This document shows positions 22,258 to 34,800 of a DNA stretch of 64,000 nucleotides, in pieces (the stretch's first letter is position 1; each line of letters starts with the position of its first letter). A program made the translations under genes and the position numbers. Where the stretch lies: the NCBI RefSeq assembly GCF_020520425.1, contig NC_079490.1, forward strand, positions 1,612,001-1,676,000, read 5' to 3'. Under the pieces are notes generated by a model. The model was not told where the DNA came from. It worked only from the letters and a program-made list of their open reading frames with translations, and made no database searches. The DNA is from Spinacia oleracea. Its lineage: Eukaryota > Streptophyta > Magnoliopsida > Caryophyllales > Amaranthaceae.

Positions 22258-25200
22258 GGGGGAAGGGGGGGGGGTGTAAAATCTCAAAGATCAACTGGCA
22301 TCAACAGGTTGGTATGTTGCTTATGTTCGAGGATCTAATAAGAGTTAGGTTCCAGGGTTCTGGTTCTAGTATTTTAAAATGCCATGACAACTTCACTTGG
22401 TCAAGACGTTGCAACTTGCACATTCTACAAGTGTAACGCAGTCAAGAAGATAAAGAAAAAGTAACTTAGGACCTCGATTTGTCTGCTTAATGCCCAAACT
22501 ATAGCAAAAGAAATCGAACATCTCATTTTGTTGGTTAAAAACTTAACATCTATATACAGATATACTTACAGAATAAATAAATAGGCTTATAAAATGTTGG
22601 AAGATCTGGAGGCAAGTACATACCGAAGAAAATTATTCACGTCACTCAGCTTAAGTAAACAAACATTCAAGAAAAAATGAAGTGGAGAGGACAACAAGGA
22701 GAATTCGGTACCCACGTTTTCCCTTTACACAAATAAAACCAAAGGACGATGACAGCACAGCACAACAACAACTACAAATCCGTGCTGACTTTGTGTCTAA
22801 TCACTTATGGGCCATGCTACAGTGCTGCACCCATCAAGGAGGAGGAGAGTTGGACCACTTATAAGTCAAAGAGGGTTCCATCCCAAAACCTATGACAATG
22901 GAAGGATTTTCTCCAGAGGCTAAAAATTGGTCAACAACTCAAAATCTCTCCTCTTCTACAATGTGGGGGACAAATCAAAAAGTCTATTGCATAATAGCTT
23001 ACCTGATTCATAAACTTAGTTGTAAACGAGATGCCAAATTTAGTGGGAATCATAGCAATTCCACGTTTTTTCCATCGATTTTGAACATTAAACTCATCAA
23101 CCTCTGCACGTGCCCGTGGAAAGTTGCATGATAATTTGAGTTGATTCCACAGCTCAGGCAATGTGAAATGCTCGAGGACTTGGCCATAGTGCAATATTGA
23201 TCCTTCACTTTGGAAGTTTATTTCCTAAGACAATACAAATTTGAGAACATTTTATAAACCTTAATCACAGGAATACTCACAACTAATACGCTAAATTTCA
23301 TCAAAAAAGAAAATATCTTTATAAGCTTTATAAGCAAAGCCATAGTACCACACAATGAAGCAAATATAGCTATTAGTCTTACCCTGATCTCCTCCGGGCT
23401 CTTTTTGAGCTCCATGGCTATCCTCTGGATCCAGTTTTCGACAATAAGCATCCCTTGCGGGCCACCGAATCCACGGAAGGCAGTGTTGCTTGGAAAATTA
23501 GTGAAGCAAACATTTCCATTTATGCGAATATTTGGTATCTCATAAACATTGTCCGAATGAAACATTGCACGTTCAAGGACAGGAAGAGAGAGATCATGTG
23601 AATTTCCGGCATTGTTATATATCTCAAGGTCCAAAGCAAGCACCTTCCCCTCATTTGTAAATCCTACCTGTATACAGTGGTTTACTTAAGTCAAATATAT
23701 TTCAAAACTGAAATTCATGAAACCAGTTCATAAAAAGCTATTTCCATAAAGTTGCAGTGTGACAATCTCGTTTCTTCTCAGCAAGTGAAAAGCATACAGA
23801 GTGATGGAGGTAGCTTATTTGATGCAATTACAAGTTGTGAATAACCTTTGATAAAAAGAATTGAGGTGCTAATGGGTAATACTCTGATCGTGGCATTTCA
23901 AAACACAATTATGCATTACCTTACAGTACATAACAAACCACATTAGGTGTTACCTTATTTTTTTTCTTTTTTATCTTTGTTGGAGCTTTTTGTTTGGAAT
24001 GAAGATGCTACTCGGTGGAGAAATAACCCAAATGCAAAATCCAACAATGTGTGAGGTGTTCTACTGTTGTTTTAGTTTTCAATATGTTACAACAAGCATG
24101 CTAATCACAGCCATCATAGTCATACTAGCCAACTAGAGAAATTAAACTATACCTTATACTTCCCAAGAAAGCTGTGACGCTGTCCAGTTATCATCATGTC
24201 TACATCTCGGTCTAATGTAAGTTTTACAGGCCGGTTTAACAGATAAGATGGAACAGAAGCTGCAGCAGCAATAAAAGCTGACCTTGTCTCCTTGCCACCA
24301 AATCCCCCACCAATTCTCTTAGTTTTGCAAACTACTTTTGACATAGGAAGACCGAGTACGTGACTGACATACTTCTGGTGCTTCTGCGGTGCCTGCAGAA
24401 GGATAATAATAATGACAATCCTTTACTTAAAAAGGGAAAATTTACATGCTTAAGACATCTAAAACTAAAATTTAACACAATGCCGTTAATTTTATGTTGG
24501 ATAAGAGAAACAAGAAACTATAAACTGATGCATAATAAGTGGTATTTTTATCAACTATTAAGTGCGTATTTTCTCCCATTTTTATCCTTTTTCCATCCTC
24601 ATTGTGCTTTTTCTAGCTTATTTTGCTCAGTTTTGGATAATTGTTATAGTTGTAGGTCTTACGTAAATTTTAGTTAATTTGTCACTTTTCTAAAATTAAT
24701 TTATGTTGGATAAGAGAAACAAGAAACTTTAAACTGATGCATACCTGAGTAGATGAGATCATATGGACCTCATTACCACTGTCTAGGGTCCACACTAAAC
24801 TGCTCATTGATTCCAAGTAGAAATGTTCCTGACCACCTACTTGTACTTCTCCTTCTATGATCCTGTCACATTCATTTGACTGAAAGCAGATATCAACGTC
24901 ACCTTTCTTGAATTGCCTTTCTGAGCCAGGATGAAAACTTTCAGATTTAATTGCGTCCTCTATAGATAAAATAGGAGTCAGTTCTTCATACTCCACATGC
25001 ACACTCCTCGCTGCCAGTTTTGCATTTTCATGAGTATCAGCAACAACTACACCGATCACCTGTGAAATTCACAGATACTTGTTCGGAAGCTGCCTAAATA
25101 AGATTCAAACAAAGCATTATATTTTGAAAAGATTATTACCTGACCCACACAAGTTACCAATTTCGAAGCAAAGAGCTCCTCATCAGCAACAACTGGTCCA

Positions 25201-28200
25201 ATATCATTATCCCCTGGGACATCTTTGGCATAAAATACGCCTTCAAAACCAGGTAAAGACTTGGCACTCGAATCATCAATTGAGACTATGTGGGCATGAG
25301 GCTTTCTGCTCAGAATCAGTGCAGCATGTAAACCATTAGGTGGCATTGCCATATCATCAGCATATTCTGCCTCACCTGTGACCTAAAACAAGTGACATAC
25401 TAATATGGTAAGAGTGCTGAAATTACTGTATGAAATCTGGCTTGATAAACAAGATTGAAAAACAGAAATAAAGAATAACCACTAAAAATCATCAGATGCT
25501 TTACATTTGAAGTTATGTTACATTACTGATGCCAATTTCAGCTTGTACCTTTGTAATGAATAACCATTTGTAATAAGCAGATAGAAAAAGTTATAAAGTT
25601 TAGTAACTGTAAAAAGTTACACTATTCCACCTGCCCCCAAAAGATTAAAAAAATAAGCTATATATATTAGTAACTGTAAAAATACCATTAACCTTCCTTG
25701 CCCCAGTGGTTTAAGGAGCCAGTAAGGTATTTTGAACCTTTGACACAATGTTCAAATCCCATCTTCTATCCAGTTTTTGTTTTTTCCCCATTTCTCATTG
25801 GTTTGGCGTATTCATTTTTGTATTTGTTTCGCTTTCTTTTTTTTATTTTCTTTTTTCCTTTTCATTTTTGTATGTAAACAGTATTTGAATAAATGAACAT
25901 GTCCAAGTTTAGTACTCCATGTATTTTATACTCCAATGAACATTTTTAAACACACTATTATACACTGTATAATGATAAATAAATTTTTTGAGAAAGAAAA
26001 GGGATATTCCAGAGATCATTGTTGCACACCTGAAGTGCTGCAGATAGATGAACCTCTGGAGACCCCACAGCTGTTCCATGTTTGACAATCTCATAGTCCT
26101 GACTCCCAATAACAGATGGCCTATGTGATGGTTGTATAGCTGAAAGATATGATGGCGGTATAGTCTCTGGCAAAGATTTCTTTACATCCAATTCTTGAGA
26201 CACCCACCAAAAAAATTTGAAGAAAAAACTCAAAGTCAAAGATTTTCTGAACTCCACCATCCCACCTGGTGCATCTTCCTTCAGTAAAACATCCTCCTCC
26301 AAAACTTTTAAGGCCCCCTCTAGCAACTCCTTGTTCCAACTCTTTCCTATGAGAAAAGCCTTTGTATTTGAAGCGATAAAAGAAACGGCAGCAACACCTC
26401 CATATACAATTGATGCATCTGAAACAAGCCATTCTTCGTCCTTTTTCTCAAGATGAACACGAATCCCGGCATTCACTAGTGCAATATCATCATCTCTGCG
26501 ATGAGCCTGCTTAAACTCTTTTACAAACTCAAAAGGCCTAGTCCATGGTAAATGTATTGATAGTAGAATCTCATCACTTGACAGATCGACCTTACGATAG
26601 CCCAGGAAAAACCTTTCTGCCAAAACTTTTCTGATGTTTCCCTTGCTATCAATAATCTGAAACTTTGCTCCAGCAGCCATCCAAAGAGGATTCAAATCTG
26701 ATATTGGACTAGCGGTGCATATATTCCCACCAACAGATGCAACATTTCTTATCTGAGTTCCAGCAAACCATTTTATTTGCTCAATTAAAGCATTACAGGA
26801 TGAAATTTCATGTGCAGCACGCTCTAAAGAAACACGTCTTAAAACACTTAGAAGCTCAGACAGTGTCACAGCAGCACCTATCTCTAATTCATCGTCTTTC
26901 ACGTGTAATATATTTAACTCCGGCACCTGTGCAACTGATACAAGAACTTTATACTGCATTCTCTTCAGCCTCATTTCAATTCCAACCTCAGTGTTACCGT
27001 TTACCAACTTTGTATCTGGATATTTGGCTTTTAACTCAAGGACATGTTGAAGTGATAAAGGTCTATACCATTTAAGCCCGCCAAAACCACTCAAGCTCAA
27101 AAAGGAAGATCTCCTTAGCAATAGCTCGGGAGGAAATATAAGCTCTCTATCATTGTATTTGCTACCATCAATATCACTGTAAGAAAGTTGTTTGTACCTT
27201 TCATTGCAAACCCCGCTTTCCTTCGTATTATTAGCGTTGCCATCAGATTTTTCCCCGCATGAGCAGGGTTTACCAGTCGATGGACAAATGAACTCATTGC
27301 CTTGATGACTTGCTGAGGTACCACAAGTGTATATCATGTTATCGGTTTTAGCAAAAACTCTGAAGGCATCCATAATTGGCCTATAACCTGTGCAACGGCA
27401 CAAGTTCCCTGCCAGACTTTCTTCAATTTGCTGCTCAGTTGGAGGAGTTTGACATGATCTTAGTAAAGCATACATGGACATGACAAATCCAGGAGTACAA
27501 AATCCACACTGGGAACCATGTGAGCTTGCTAATGATTCCTGCAAAGATACATACAATAAACAATAGGGAAGCTTACAAACTGTCCTTCTTACATTAAAAT
27601 TTGGTAGAAAAGTTCTATCCAGTTGACTGAGGAGCTTCAGAAAAAAAAAAAAAAAAAAGCTGAAAAATGGAAAATAAATCTTGGACTCGTGTCAGAGTTT
27701 CGGTTTTATCTCCTGCTTTGTTTCTAGAAAGAGTAGTTTGGCAATCTTCGCCAAAATTTTACTTCGGGATGGGGGAGTATTGCAGGCAAATCCACTGCGC
27801 AATGCCTTCATTACTAGCGGACGTAACGTTTTCAATAACATAATAGTGGATAGGATATAGTTAGCCATGAGTAAGTCTTGCTAAAACTTTTGCTACTTCG
27901 ACTTTGCCAGATTGTTCATTGAATTACTAGCGAAAAAATCTCAAGATCTCAAAAATTCTGGAGTATTTATAATGATATACAAAGTATGATCTTCATGCCA
28001 GATGTTAAAATCACTCGGCACTTTACAACCTTCAATGAAATCATAAAGAAAATGCAGAAACATACCTGGACCGGGTGCAACCCCAGTTTGCGGTTCCCAA
28101 TGCCCTCCACTGTGATTACATGCATTCCTTCTACAGAGTACAGTGGAGCCAAGCACGCATTTACCGCATGGTGCCTAGTAAAGGAAACAATATGAAAATT

Positions 28201-30830
28201 GAAACAATTTCTTCAATTTGGTTCGTTATTCATTAAGGATGAACAGTAGTAATAGAAGTAATTAAATAAATGCTAGACCCACACATTAATGTCCTAATCC
28301 TGCTGGAGCAAAGTGCAGCTATGCCAAAATCTCAAATGGAAGTAACTGTTACCAGGATTGTTTAAAAGATAAGCAAGTATAGGCCAATAGGGTGAGCCAA
28401 AATTTTGAAAATGAAACTTTATACCATTCTTCTTAGCTAACTCCGAACGGTGGGGGCGGGGATTGTAATACAGTCACCATTGCAACCATGGTCACGAATC
28501 ACATTCACAACCACCACCATGTCAATTGATATGCTGGAAAATATTCCAATTCATCTTTGACACCATTGTTTTTTGGAGTATAGTTTTAGGATATACTGGG
28601 ATAGCATTTGTATAATCAGAAGTTCTAAACATTTGTAGTGGCAAAGATATGTATTTTAAAGTTATCTAAAATGTGAATTCAGATAATATCAAAGTACTAA
28701 GATTCATCATGACATTAATAACGGTTATAAAGGATGATGAAACAACATGATGTTTTATAAGACTCCAAACTGCTTGCGGAACATTAAGTTGAAAAACCTT
28801 TATAGAACTTTCTATGACAGAATGGCCTTGATTCAATCACATGCTCCCTACACCCATTCGTAGCCCCCATAAAGTGCCAGCAACTTCCTGCACCATGGTT
28901 AGTTGATTACAGTCACCGTACTACCAGTTTGCCATTTCAAATTTTTCAGTAATATCTGTGAATAGTTGTTCAAAGGAAAAAACAAAGGTCCGACCACTAG
29001 ACTACCAAACTGTCCAAGCAAAGAATGTCCTGAAGAGTTGCCAACTTATAGATGGACAGGCTGACGGCAATCATAACTTAAGATTCTTATAAAAGGAATA
29101 CTCCGTCAGTCCAAGACTCCCAACAAGACATTATGTAATGTCACATATAGCTGTAAGTGAGTATGAGTCAAGCAAAACAGGAGAAAACAAGCACATAATT
29201 AAGTTAAAGAGAGACTCACACACATTTCTTGTGCTGCTGATCAAAGTAGGAGACCATAACTGTGCAAGCACCACAACCTCCTTCACCACAGCCTAATTTT
29301 GTTCCAGTTAGATTAAGATCTGCATCCAAAAGCATTAAAAAGGAACAGCACAGATCATGACGTGGTTATACAGAAACAAACAGAACATTATTGTTAAAGC
29401 CATATTCAAAGACGGCTAAATTGCCAAAATGTTATACCATAAATGCTGAATTCACCAAATTGGTAGGCCGTTTTAAGGTATTAAAAGAATGAAGAGGATT
29501 ATTGGGGATTATTTTGTCTCTGTGTCTGAGTGAATGGGGTTCCCCTTATTTCGTTTTTCCCTATTTCCTAAGGTTCCCTGCTCCTTTCTCCTCCCCTTCC
29601 CCTACTTCCCTCCCCCTTCCACGGCCTCTTTCTCCTGCTTGTCTCCCCCCTTCCATTTCCATAGGAGATAAGAAAAACTGGTTACTCACTCAGTCACTCT
29701 ATCTTAGCTTGATCGCTTGATGTCAAAGGCATTTTCCCAATGAATCAAACTATACATGACAAAATATTGGGAACGCTTGCAATTACCCATACTTTGTAGT
29801 GTTTTCTTCATTTGAGACAAGCATGAAACAAAAGAATGTATGGATGGAAAAGGAAATCAATGTTGTAAATGTAAATGTTGTCATATTCCCACGAAATACA
29901 TAATTAATTTGCACAGCGTGTTATGTGCCTAGCCATGTCAATATCTTCTTTCGGATTTTGGTGTTGGAACATTCATGAATTCAGGTAGTGGTTGGATTAT
30001 GTAGGAGAAATTCCTGCTACTCAATGGTGAATCCAAGTAAATTCATGTTACTAATCGAAAACAATTGAAACAAGACAATTGCAACAAGTTCATGTCGTCT
30101 CCGTGCCAAAAATGCTACTTGCACATAATTTCCTTAAATGTCTAAATTTGGATGAATGACAAAAAAGGAAATTTTGGTTCTTTTTTCTTAATCATCCTCC
30201 CACCCCACTCCACTTCAACTCAAGCTAAACCTTCAAAAGCGGAATCAACACTTATTTTCGCGAAATCCATCAATGAAACGACAGTTATTTCGAATTCGAG
30301 GGACTCGGGGACTATAATTGATCAAGAGTCCCCCACTAAAGCTAAAATGCTCAACCCTAACAAGCATGCAAGTCAATGATTTCCCCACCAAAGCCAAACA
30401 TCATTCCTCAATAATAAATCACAGTATTAACAACTACATAATTCCTTAAGATCACGAACTTCACAAACTACATAAATTAATACGAATCATGAACAATTTC
30501 GAACTCGATGAATTTATAAAGAACAATTCAAATAACAATTTAAAAATGGAAACTACATAATTCCTTAAAGATCACGAATTTCACAAACTACAGAAATCAA
30601 TACGAATTATGAACAATTCTGTCAACCCAGAAAATTCAATAACAATGTAAACAACAAATTAAAAATGGAAATTAAGGAATAATGATAATACCTCGTAGAT
30701 ACTCAAGAAGAGTCAAGTGAGCTAAACCATCAGGAATTACTTTCCGAACACCATTGATGTAAATTATAGCTTCATTTGAATCTTTCGCTTCGATCACTCC
30801 AATTTCTTCTTCGCTTTTCAAAGATCCCAT
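17661..30830 (-). CDS. XDH1: Xanthine dehydrogenase, 14 exons, complete
   Basis: Oxidises hypoxanthine to xanthine and urate in purine breakdown; NAD-linked molybdo-flavoenzyme of cytosol. Exons, 5' to 3': 30692-30830, 29220-29319, 28066-28174, 26030-27538, 25140-25382, 24745-25059, 24153-24392, 23383-23667, 23003-23224, 21513-21674, 20917-21051, 20599-20835, 19602-19775, 17661-17903. All introns are GT..AG and the frame is kept to give 1370 residues, close to the plant norm. First 2Fe-2S cluster: Cys57, 62, 65 and 87. Second: Cys127, 130, 163 and 165. FAD motif [11 protein letters not shown] at 294-304. Molybdenum domain GGGFGGKE at 833-840, Arg950 in FRGFGG, and catalytic Glu1306 in GEPPFF. 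The run [16 protein letters not shown] separates it from aldehyde oxidase. The introns carry several MITEs. Confidence 0.97.
18687..18943. mobile_element. Stowaway-like MITE in XDH1 last intron
   Basis: Ends CTCCCTCCATTC and GGAACGGAAGGAA are inverted copies, flanked by TA at 18685-18686 and 18944-18945. Further inside, GGTCTTCCCATTT pairs with AAATGGGAAGAAC. Confidence 0.75.
19325..19592. mobile_element. Stowaway-like MITE next to an XDH1 splice donor
   Basis: Ends CTTCCTCTGTTCTTATTTAC and ATAAGATACGGAGAAAG, with TA flanks at 19323-19324 and 19593-19594. On the coding strand the element begins only about 8 bases after the exon 13 donor at 19601. Confidence 0.72.
20134..20443. mobile_element. 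Foldback MITE in an XDH1 intron
   Basis: Inverted ends ACGGCCCTTTTGGTAGCCGG and CCTACCAAACGGGCCGT, with ATAAATGGTG pairing against CACCATTTAT further in. No target duplication is clear, so the superfamily is open (hAT or Harbinger). A half copy may lie at about 60190-60245. Confidence 0.65.
21109..21463. mobile_element. Mutator-type MITE with 9-bp target duplication
   Basis: Long inverted arms carry TTTACCACCTTTTAAGTTTC at the left and its counterpart GAAACTTAAAAGGTGGTAAA at the right. Ends are GG...CC. Perfect 9-bp flanks TCTAAAATA lie at 21100-21108 and 21464-21472, the Mutator signature. It lies in the XDH1 intron between exons 10 and 11; a sister is at 57731-58107. Confidence 0.85.
22226..22256 (+). 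repeat. (GT)n microsatellite in XDH1 intron
   Basis: About 15 uninterrupted GT units followed by a G-rich run. A likely length-variable marker. Confidence 0.95.
25690..25850 (+). mobile_element. tRNA-derived SINE in XDH1 intron
   Basis: TGCCCCAGTGGTTTAAGGAG fits an A box and GTTCAAATCCC a B box, about 45 bases apart, followed by a T-rich body. No clear target duplication, so moderate confidence. Confidence 0.5.
30424..30660. repeat. Local tandem duplication in XDH1 intron 1
   Basis: ACTACATAATTCCTTAA, GATCACGAA and TCACAAACTACA blocks occur twice about 120 bases apart, each followed by AATACGAAT.ATGAACAATT. Confidence 0.7.
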
Positions 30831-31879
30831 TATTTTTTTTCCCAAAATCACTGTGATTTCCTACTGATAAACAATCGTTTTCATGAATTTCCAAAGGTAT
30901 TGTTAAAATTGGATAAACACTGGTTTTGTGAATTGAGCATTTGTAGTATTGTTTTCGATCGGTTGAAGAAAGCAAGATGAACACGATAATTCCTGGATAA
31001 ATGTTTTTTAATCGTCTTTTTGTTTGGTAGTGAAATTAGTTTCTAAATAAAACCAAAAAATACTTCTCATTTACTTCACTTTTTTTCCAAAAAAAAAAAT
31101 TAGTGAATTAATGTGACGGACAGTAATATCTCTTTTTAAACTTACATATTTATCGAAATTCTAAAATGTATGATATAATCTTGATTAGTTTCGAATGTTA
31201 ATCAAGAAGATTGTCACGATATAACTCTTTTTAAGCTCTTGCAATAGCAAATTAGTAATCCACGACATAAGAATCATTTACCTTGGTGATTTTTCATTCA
31301 CTAAAAAAAAAAAAATTACTCAGTCAGGGTGCATTTTCTTCGCCTTATAAAAATAAATTTCAAGTCCAACACATGCAAATAAGTTGCAATTTAGTCCTAT
31401 CAAGTCAATAATTCTATTAGGTTCTATAAGATCTAATCAGTTCATAAGTTGCAAACAGGTCATATCACGTCAATCAAATTGATCCAGGTCCAGATAAATT
31501 CAGTTAAAATAAGTACAAGTTTCATGTAATAAAGAGAACGGCTCTATAATACATTCGATTAATTTTACAATATGAAAGTAGAGAGTAAAACATATCTTCT
31601 CGTAGTGGTAAAGAGTAGAAACAACATTGTCAAAACATGATCACTTTCTTCTAGGAAATGATTTTACCATTCCAAAATTGATTTTGGCACTCCAATTGCG
31701 AGAAATTTCAAGTCATCAATCAAAAAAATATACAAGTATATGTTTTAACACAAAAAAAAAATTTGAAAAAAAAAAGAACAGAATGAATGAATGGCTAACT
31801 TTCACCTATGCATGATTAATTGATCACATAAAAGTTCAGCTCAAAGAATCTTCTATCTTTGCTCTGAATAATAATCTGT
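30831..31879. promoter_or_regulatory. XDH1 upstream region and LPAT 3' flank
   Basis: About 1 kb between the XDH1 start and the LPAT stop, both on the minus strand. It should hold the XDH1 promoter and 5' UTR near 30831-31100 and the LPAT 3' UTR near 31700-31879. AT-rich with A and T runs. I could not pick a convincing TATA box. Confidence 0.4.
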
Positions 31880-34800
31880 TCATCTTTTAAGAAGAATCTC
31901 TTTTGTTGGATCTTGTGTGAGTATCTTGATTGGCATAGAATCAATGTTTGGTTCTGACTGTGTGAACAGAATCAGGGTCTGCATGGTGACTATAACAAGT
32001 AGCAGAACTGCAGCTGATACTATAATTCCTGGCCATGTCGCGAAAACTTGAGTCCAGAAAAAGAACCCGAAAGCACCCATGCCAAGTAAACAAGACCAAA
32101 CAATCATCACCTGTTCATAAACAAAAAACCGAGAAAATCAAATCAATCATACGCCAAAAGGCCGTGACTCCGTGAGGATAAGCTAGACGCCTAGACCTGA
32201 TCAAATTGCGGGTTGGGCTGGGTTCGGGTTGGGCTGGGTTCGGGTCGGGCCACACCATTAGGTCGGCCGGGCCAAATTTCAAGTTGAATTTTTCTGCCCA
32301 AAACCAAATTTTAGGGCCAAAATAGCGGGATTTTTAGGCCAATTTCGGGCAAGACCAAATTTATAACTAAATTGCAATTTTGAGTTGCCCAACACCCACC
32401 CAAAAACAAAAACAAAAAAAGGTCGGGCCCGAAAAACAGGCTTAAAAGTTCTGCCCATAACCCGCTGCTTTCGGACCGGGTTGGCTGGGCCAGCGGGCCG
32501 GGATCATGATGATTAGGTCTAGGATAAGCTAATCAGTTTTGTTATGCTGCAAGCCTGCTATCAGGCCTTGTTCTCTTCACCTATTTTGGTTGATCTAGTC
32601 TGATTTTTCTCGTCTGATTTTTCTCGTCTGATCTAATAAGCAATAAAATAATGTGAAAAAGAACAGAGCCTTATTAGTGTCTTACAATTAATGATTTCTT
32701 TGGTCGACCAAAATCTTGAAGTTCTTCGCTACCAAAACTGCCACCTGAAAAGTACTGATCCAAGAATGCGTCCTGGTGAAGTTCAAAGGACACAAGGTTA
32801 AAATCAAGCAGAATCAAAGGAATCAACCAGGCAGGATATAAATGATTATCTTTTCTTTTTGAAAAATTTCATGATAAGAATGATTTATTGGTCAAATACT
32901 CTGTAAGATGTTCTTCAGAGCTTGTTTTCCAATAGAACAGCTAAAATCAGTTTCATATTTGAAACAGATGCAATTTCAGTATAGTGTGATTTTATTTGAG
33001 CTTATTTTCCAACAGAACAGCTAAAATCAGCTTCATATTTTAAACAGATGCAATTTCAGTATAGTGCGATTTATTTTACGCCTAAAGGTCTAAACCTACC
33101 TTATTACATACTCAATTTTATGGCATAAATTGTGAGACAAATTGATTTGGACTCAACTAAAATGAGTAGATAACTCCCACCACCTTGTAAACTTTGGGGA
33201 TCAACCTCCCATGCTTCCCCTTCACTCCCTTCCCCTAGTGAGACTCATCAGTCATCATTTTTTACCTTCCTAAAAAGTAAAAAAAAAAAGATGAAAGGCA
33301 TAAATACCACCCAAACAACCAGTTAAATCAAACGGTTTCACATTCTTTTCCCCTTCTTTCCCTTTACCCCGTTCAAACCAAACGGCCCCTAATAGTATGA
33401 TATCCATTTTAGGTACCTAAAATAGATGGGACTTTCTACTTCATATTATACATCGAAGGAAATAAGTCTTGACACAAATAGTTAAATCAAACGGTTTCAC
33501 ATTCTTTTCCCCTTCTTTCCCTTTCTTGATTTCATTCCCTTTACCCCGTTCAAACCAAACGGCCCCTAAGACGCTGATATTCATTATGGGTACCTACAAT
33601 AGATGGGACTTTCTAGTTCATATTATACATCGAAGGAAATAAGTCTTGATGCAAAAGGTACACTTATGCCCCCCTCCCCCCTTCTTTTCCAGGTGAAAGT
33701 TGTCATTATCCTAAGCTGCAGAATTTTAGTGGTTCTTACTGTAGTTCTTAGTCTCCTTACCTTGGCCACAAACAGGTTTGTGCACCACTGTGCAATACCA
33801 TCACTAGTTTCGGGCAATTCGTGCATCAAATGCCGCTTAACATGCACTTTTACCTGGAACAAAAAGTAGCTAGAACATCAACATAGGGAATTAGCAAAAG
33901 AAAGAAATGACAGTTTCCTTTGGTGGAAGACCAAAGCATACAGCATTTTTTTTACCATATACACTAGTTGTCTTTTACTATACTTCTCTTTCCATTATGA
34001 GAAAAGGGTCTACAGCTTACCACAGAAGATTTTCCCTTTAGTAATGATAGCATTGAAGGTGGGTGACTATCTCTGGCTACGGTGAAGGTAACATCATACA
34101 CTGCTGGAACAAATGACCGCATATGTTTTACAGCTAGAACAAGACCCTGAAAACACCCAGATGGAAGTAACAGTATGTCAACATATATTATTAGCCGGTA
34201 GTTGTATTGAAGAAGAAAAAAGAGGCAATAGACATGATACCACATAAGTCTAAATTATAGCTAGAATAAGACCCTGAAATCACCCAGATGGGAGGTATTA
34301 GTCTCCCTAGAACCGGTAACATGAGTTGTGCATTGGAAATAGATTAGACAATAGGCACAAACGATACCAGTAATACCCCAAAATCCAAAAAATCATATGT
34401 AGTATTGGAAATACAGTTATAATTGTCTGTAGTAGTAAACACCGTTTTTGACATAATTTGGAGGTTCCCGGGCCCGGTTTCGGAAACTCCTAAAATTTGG
34501 GGGAATGTTCCTATGGTCTTATAAGGAAATTTTGAATCATAAAAAACCCACTCGTTGGTTACTTAAGGAGTTAAGGGCACGGAATGGCCTTGATTCAACA
34601 TTATCCGATTTTAAGAAAATCGGCTAAAATGTCATTTAAGAGGTGAAGTAGATGGTTCTAAGCACCCAATATGCCCCCAAGGGACCCACGGGGTATACGG
34701 GAAGCATTTGGACCTCTTACCTTTTCGGGTTCAAAAATGTCCAAAAATGAAGGCTAATACACCATTTTTTACCAAATTTGGAGGTTTCGGGACCCGGTCT

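Noticed and set aside
21883-22436. Open frames of 151 and 95 codons
   Set aside because: They lie in an XDH1 intron, run through a GT microsatellite that yields Cys-Val runs, and have no domain.
29502-29720. 72-codon open frame
   Set aside because: Intronic in XDH1 and made of C/T-rich low-complexity sequence.
13402-30830. An operon-like or metabolic gene cluster of RH47, XDH1 and LPAT
   Set aside because: They are on the same strand, but each has its own intergenic gap of 1 kb or more and unrelated roles; chance neighbours are the simpler view.
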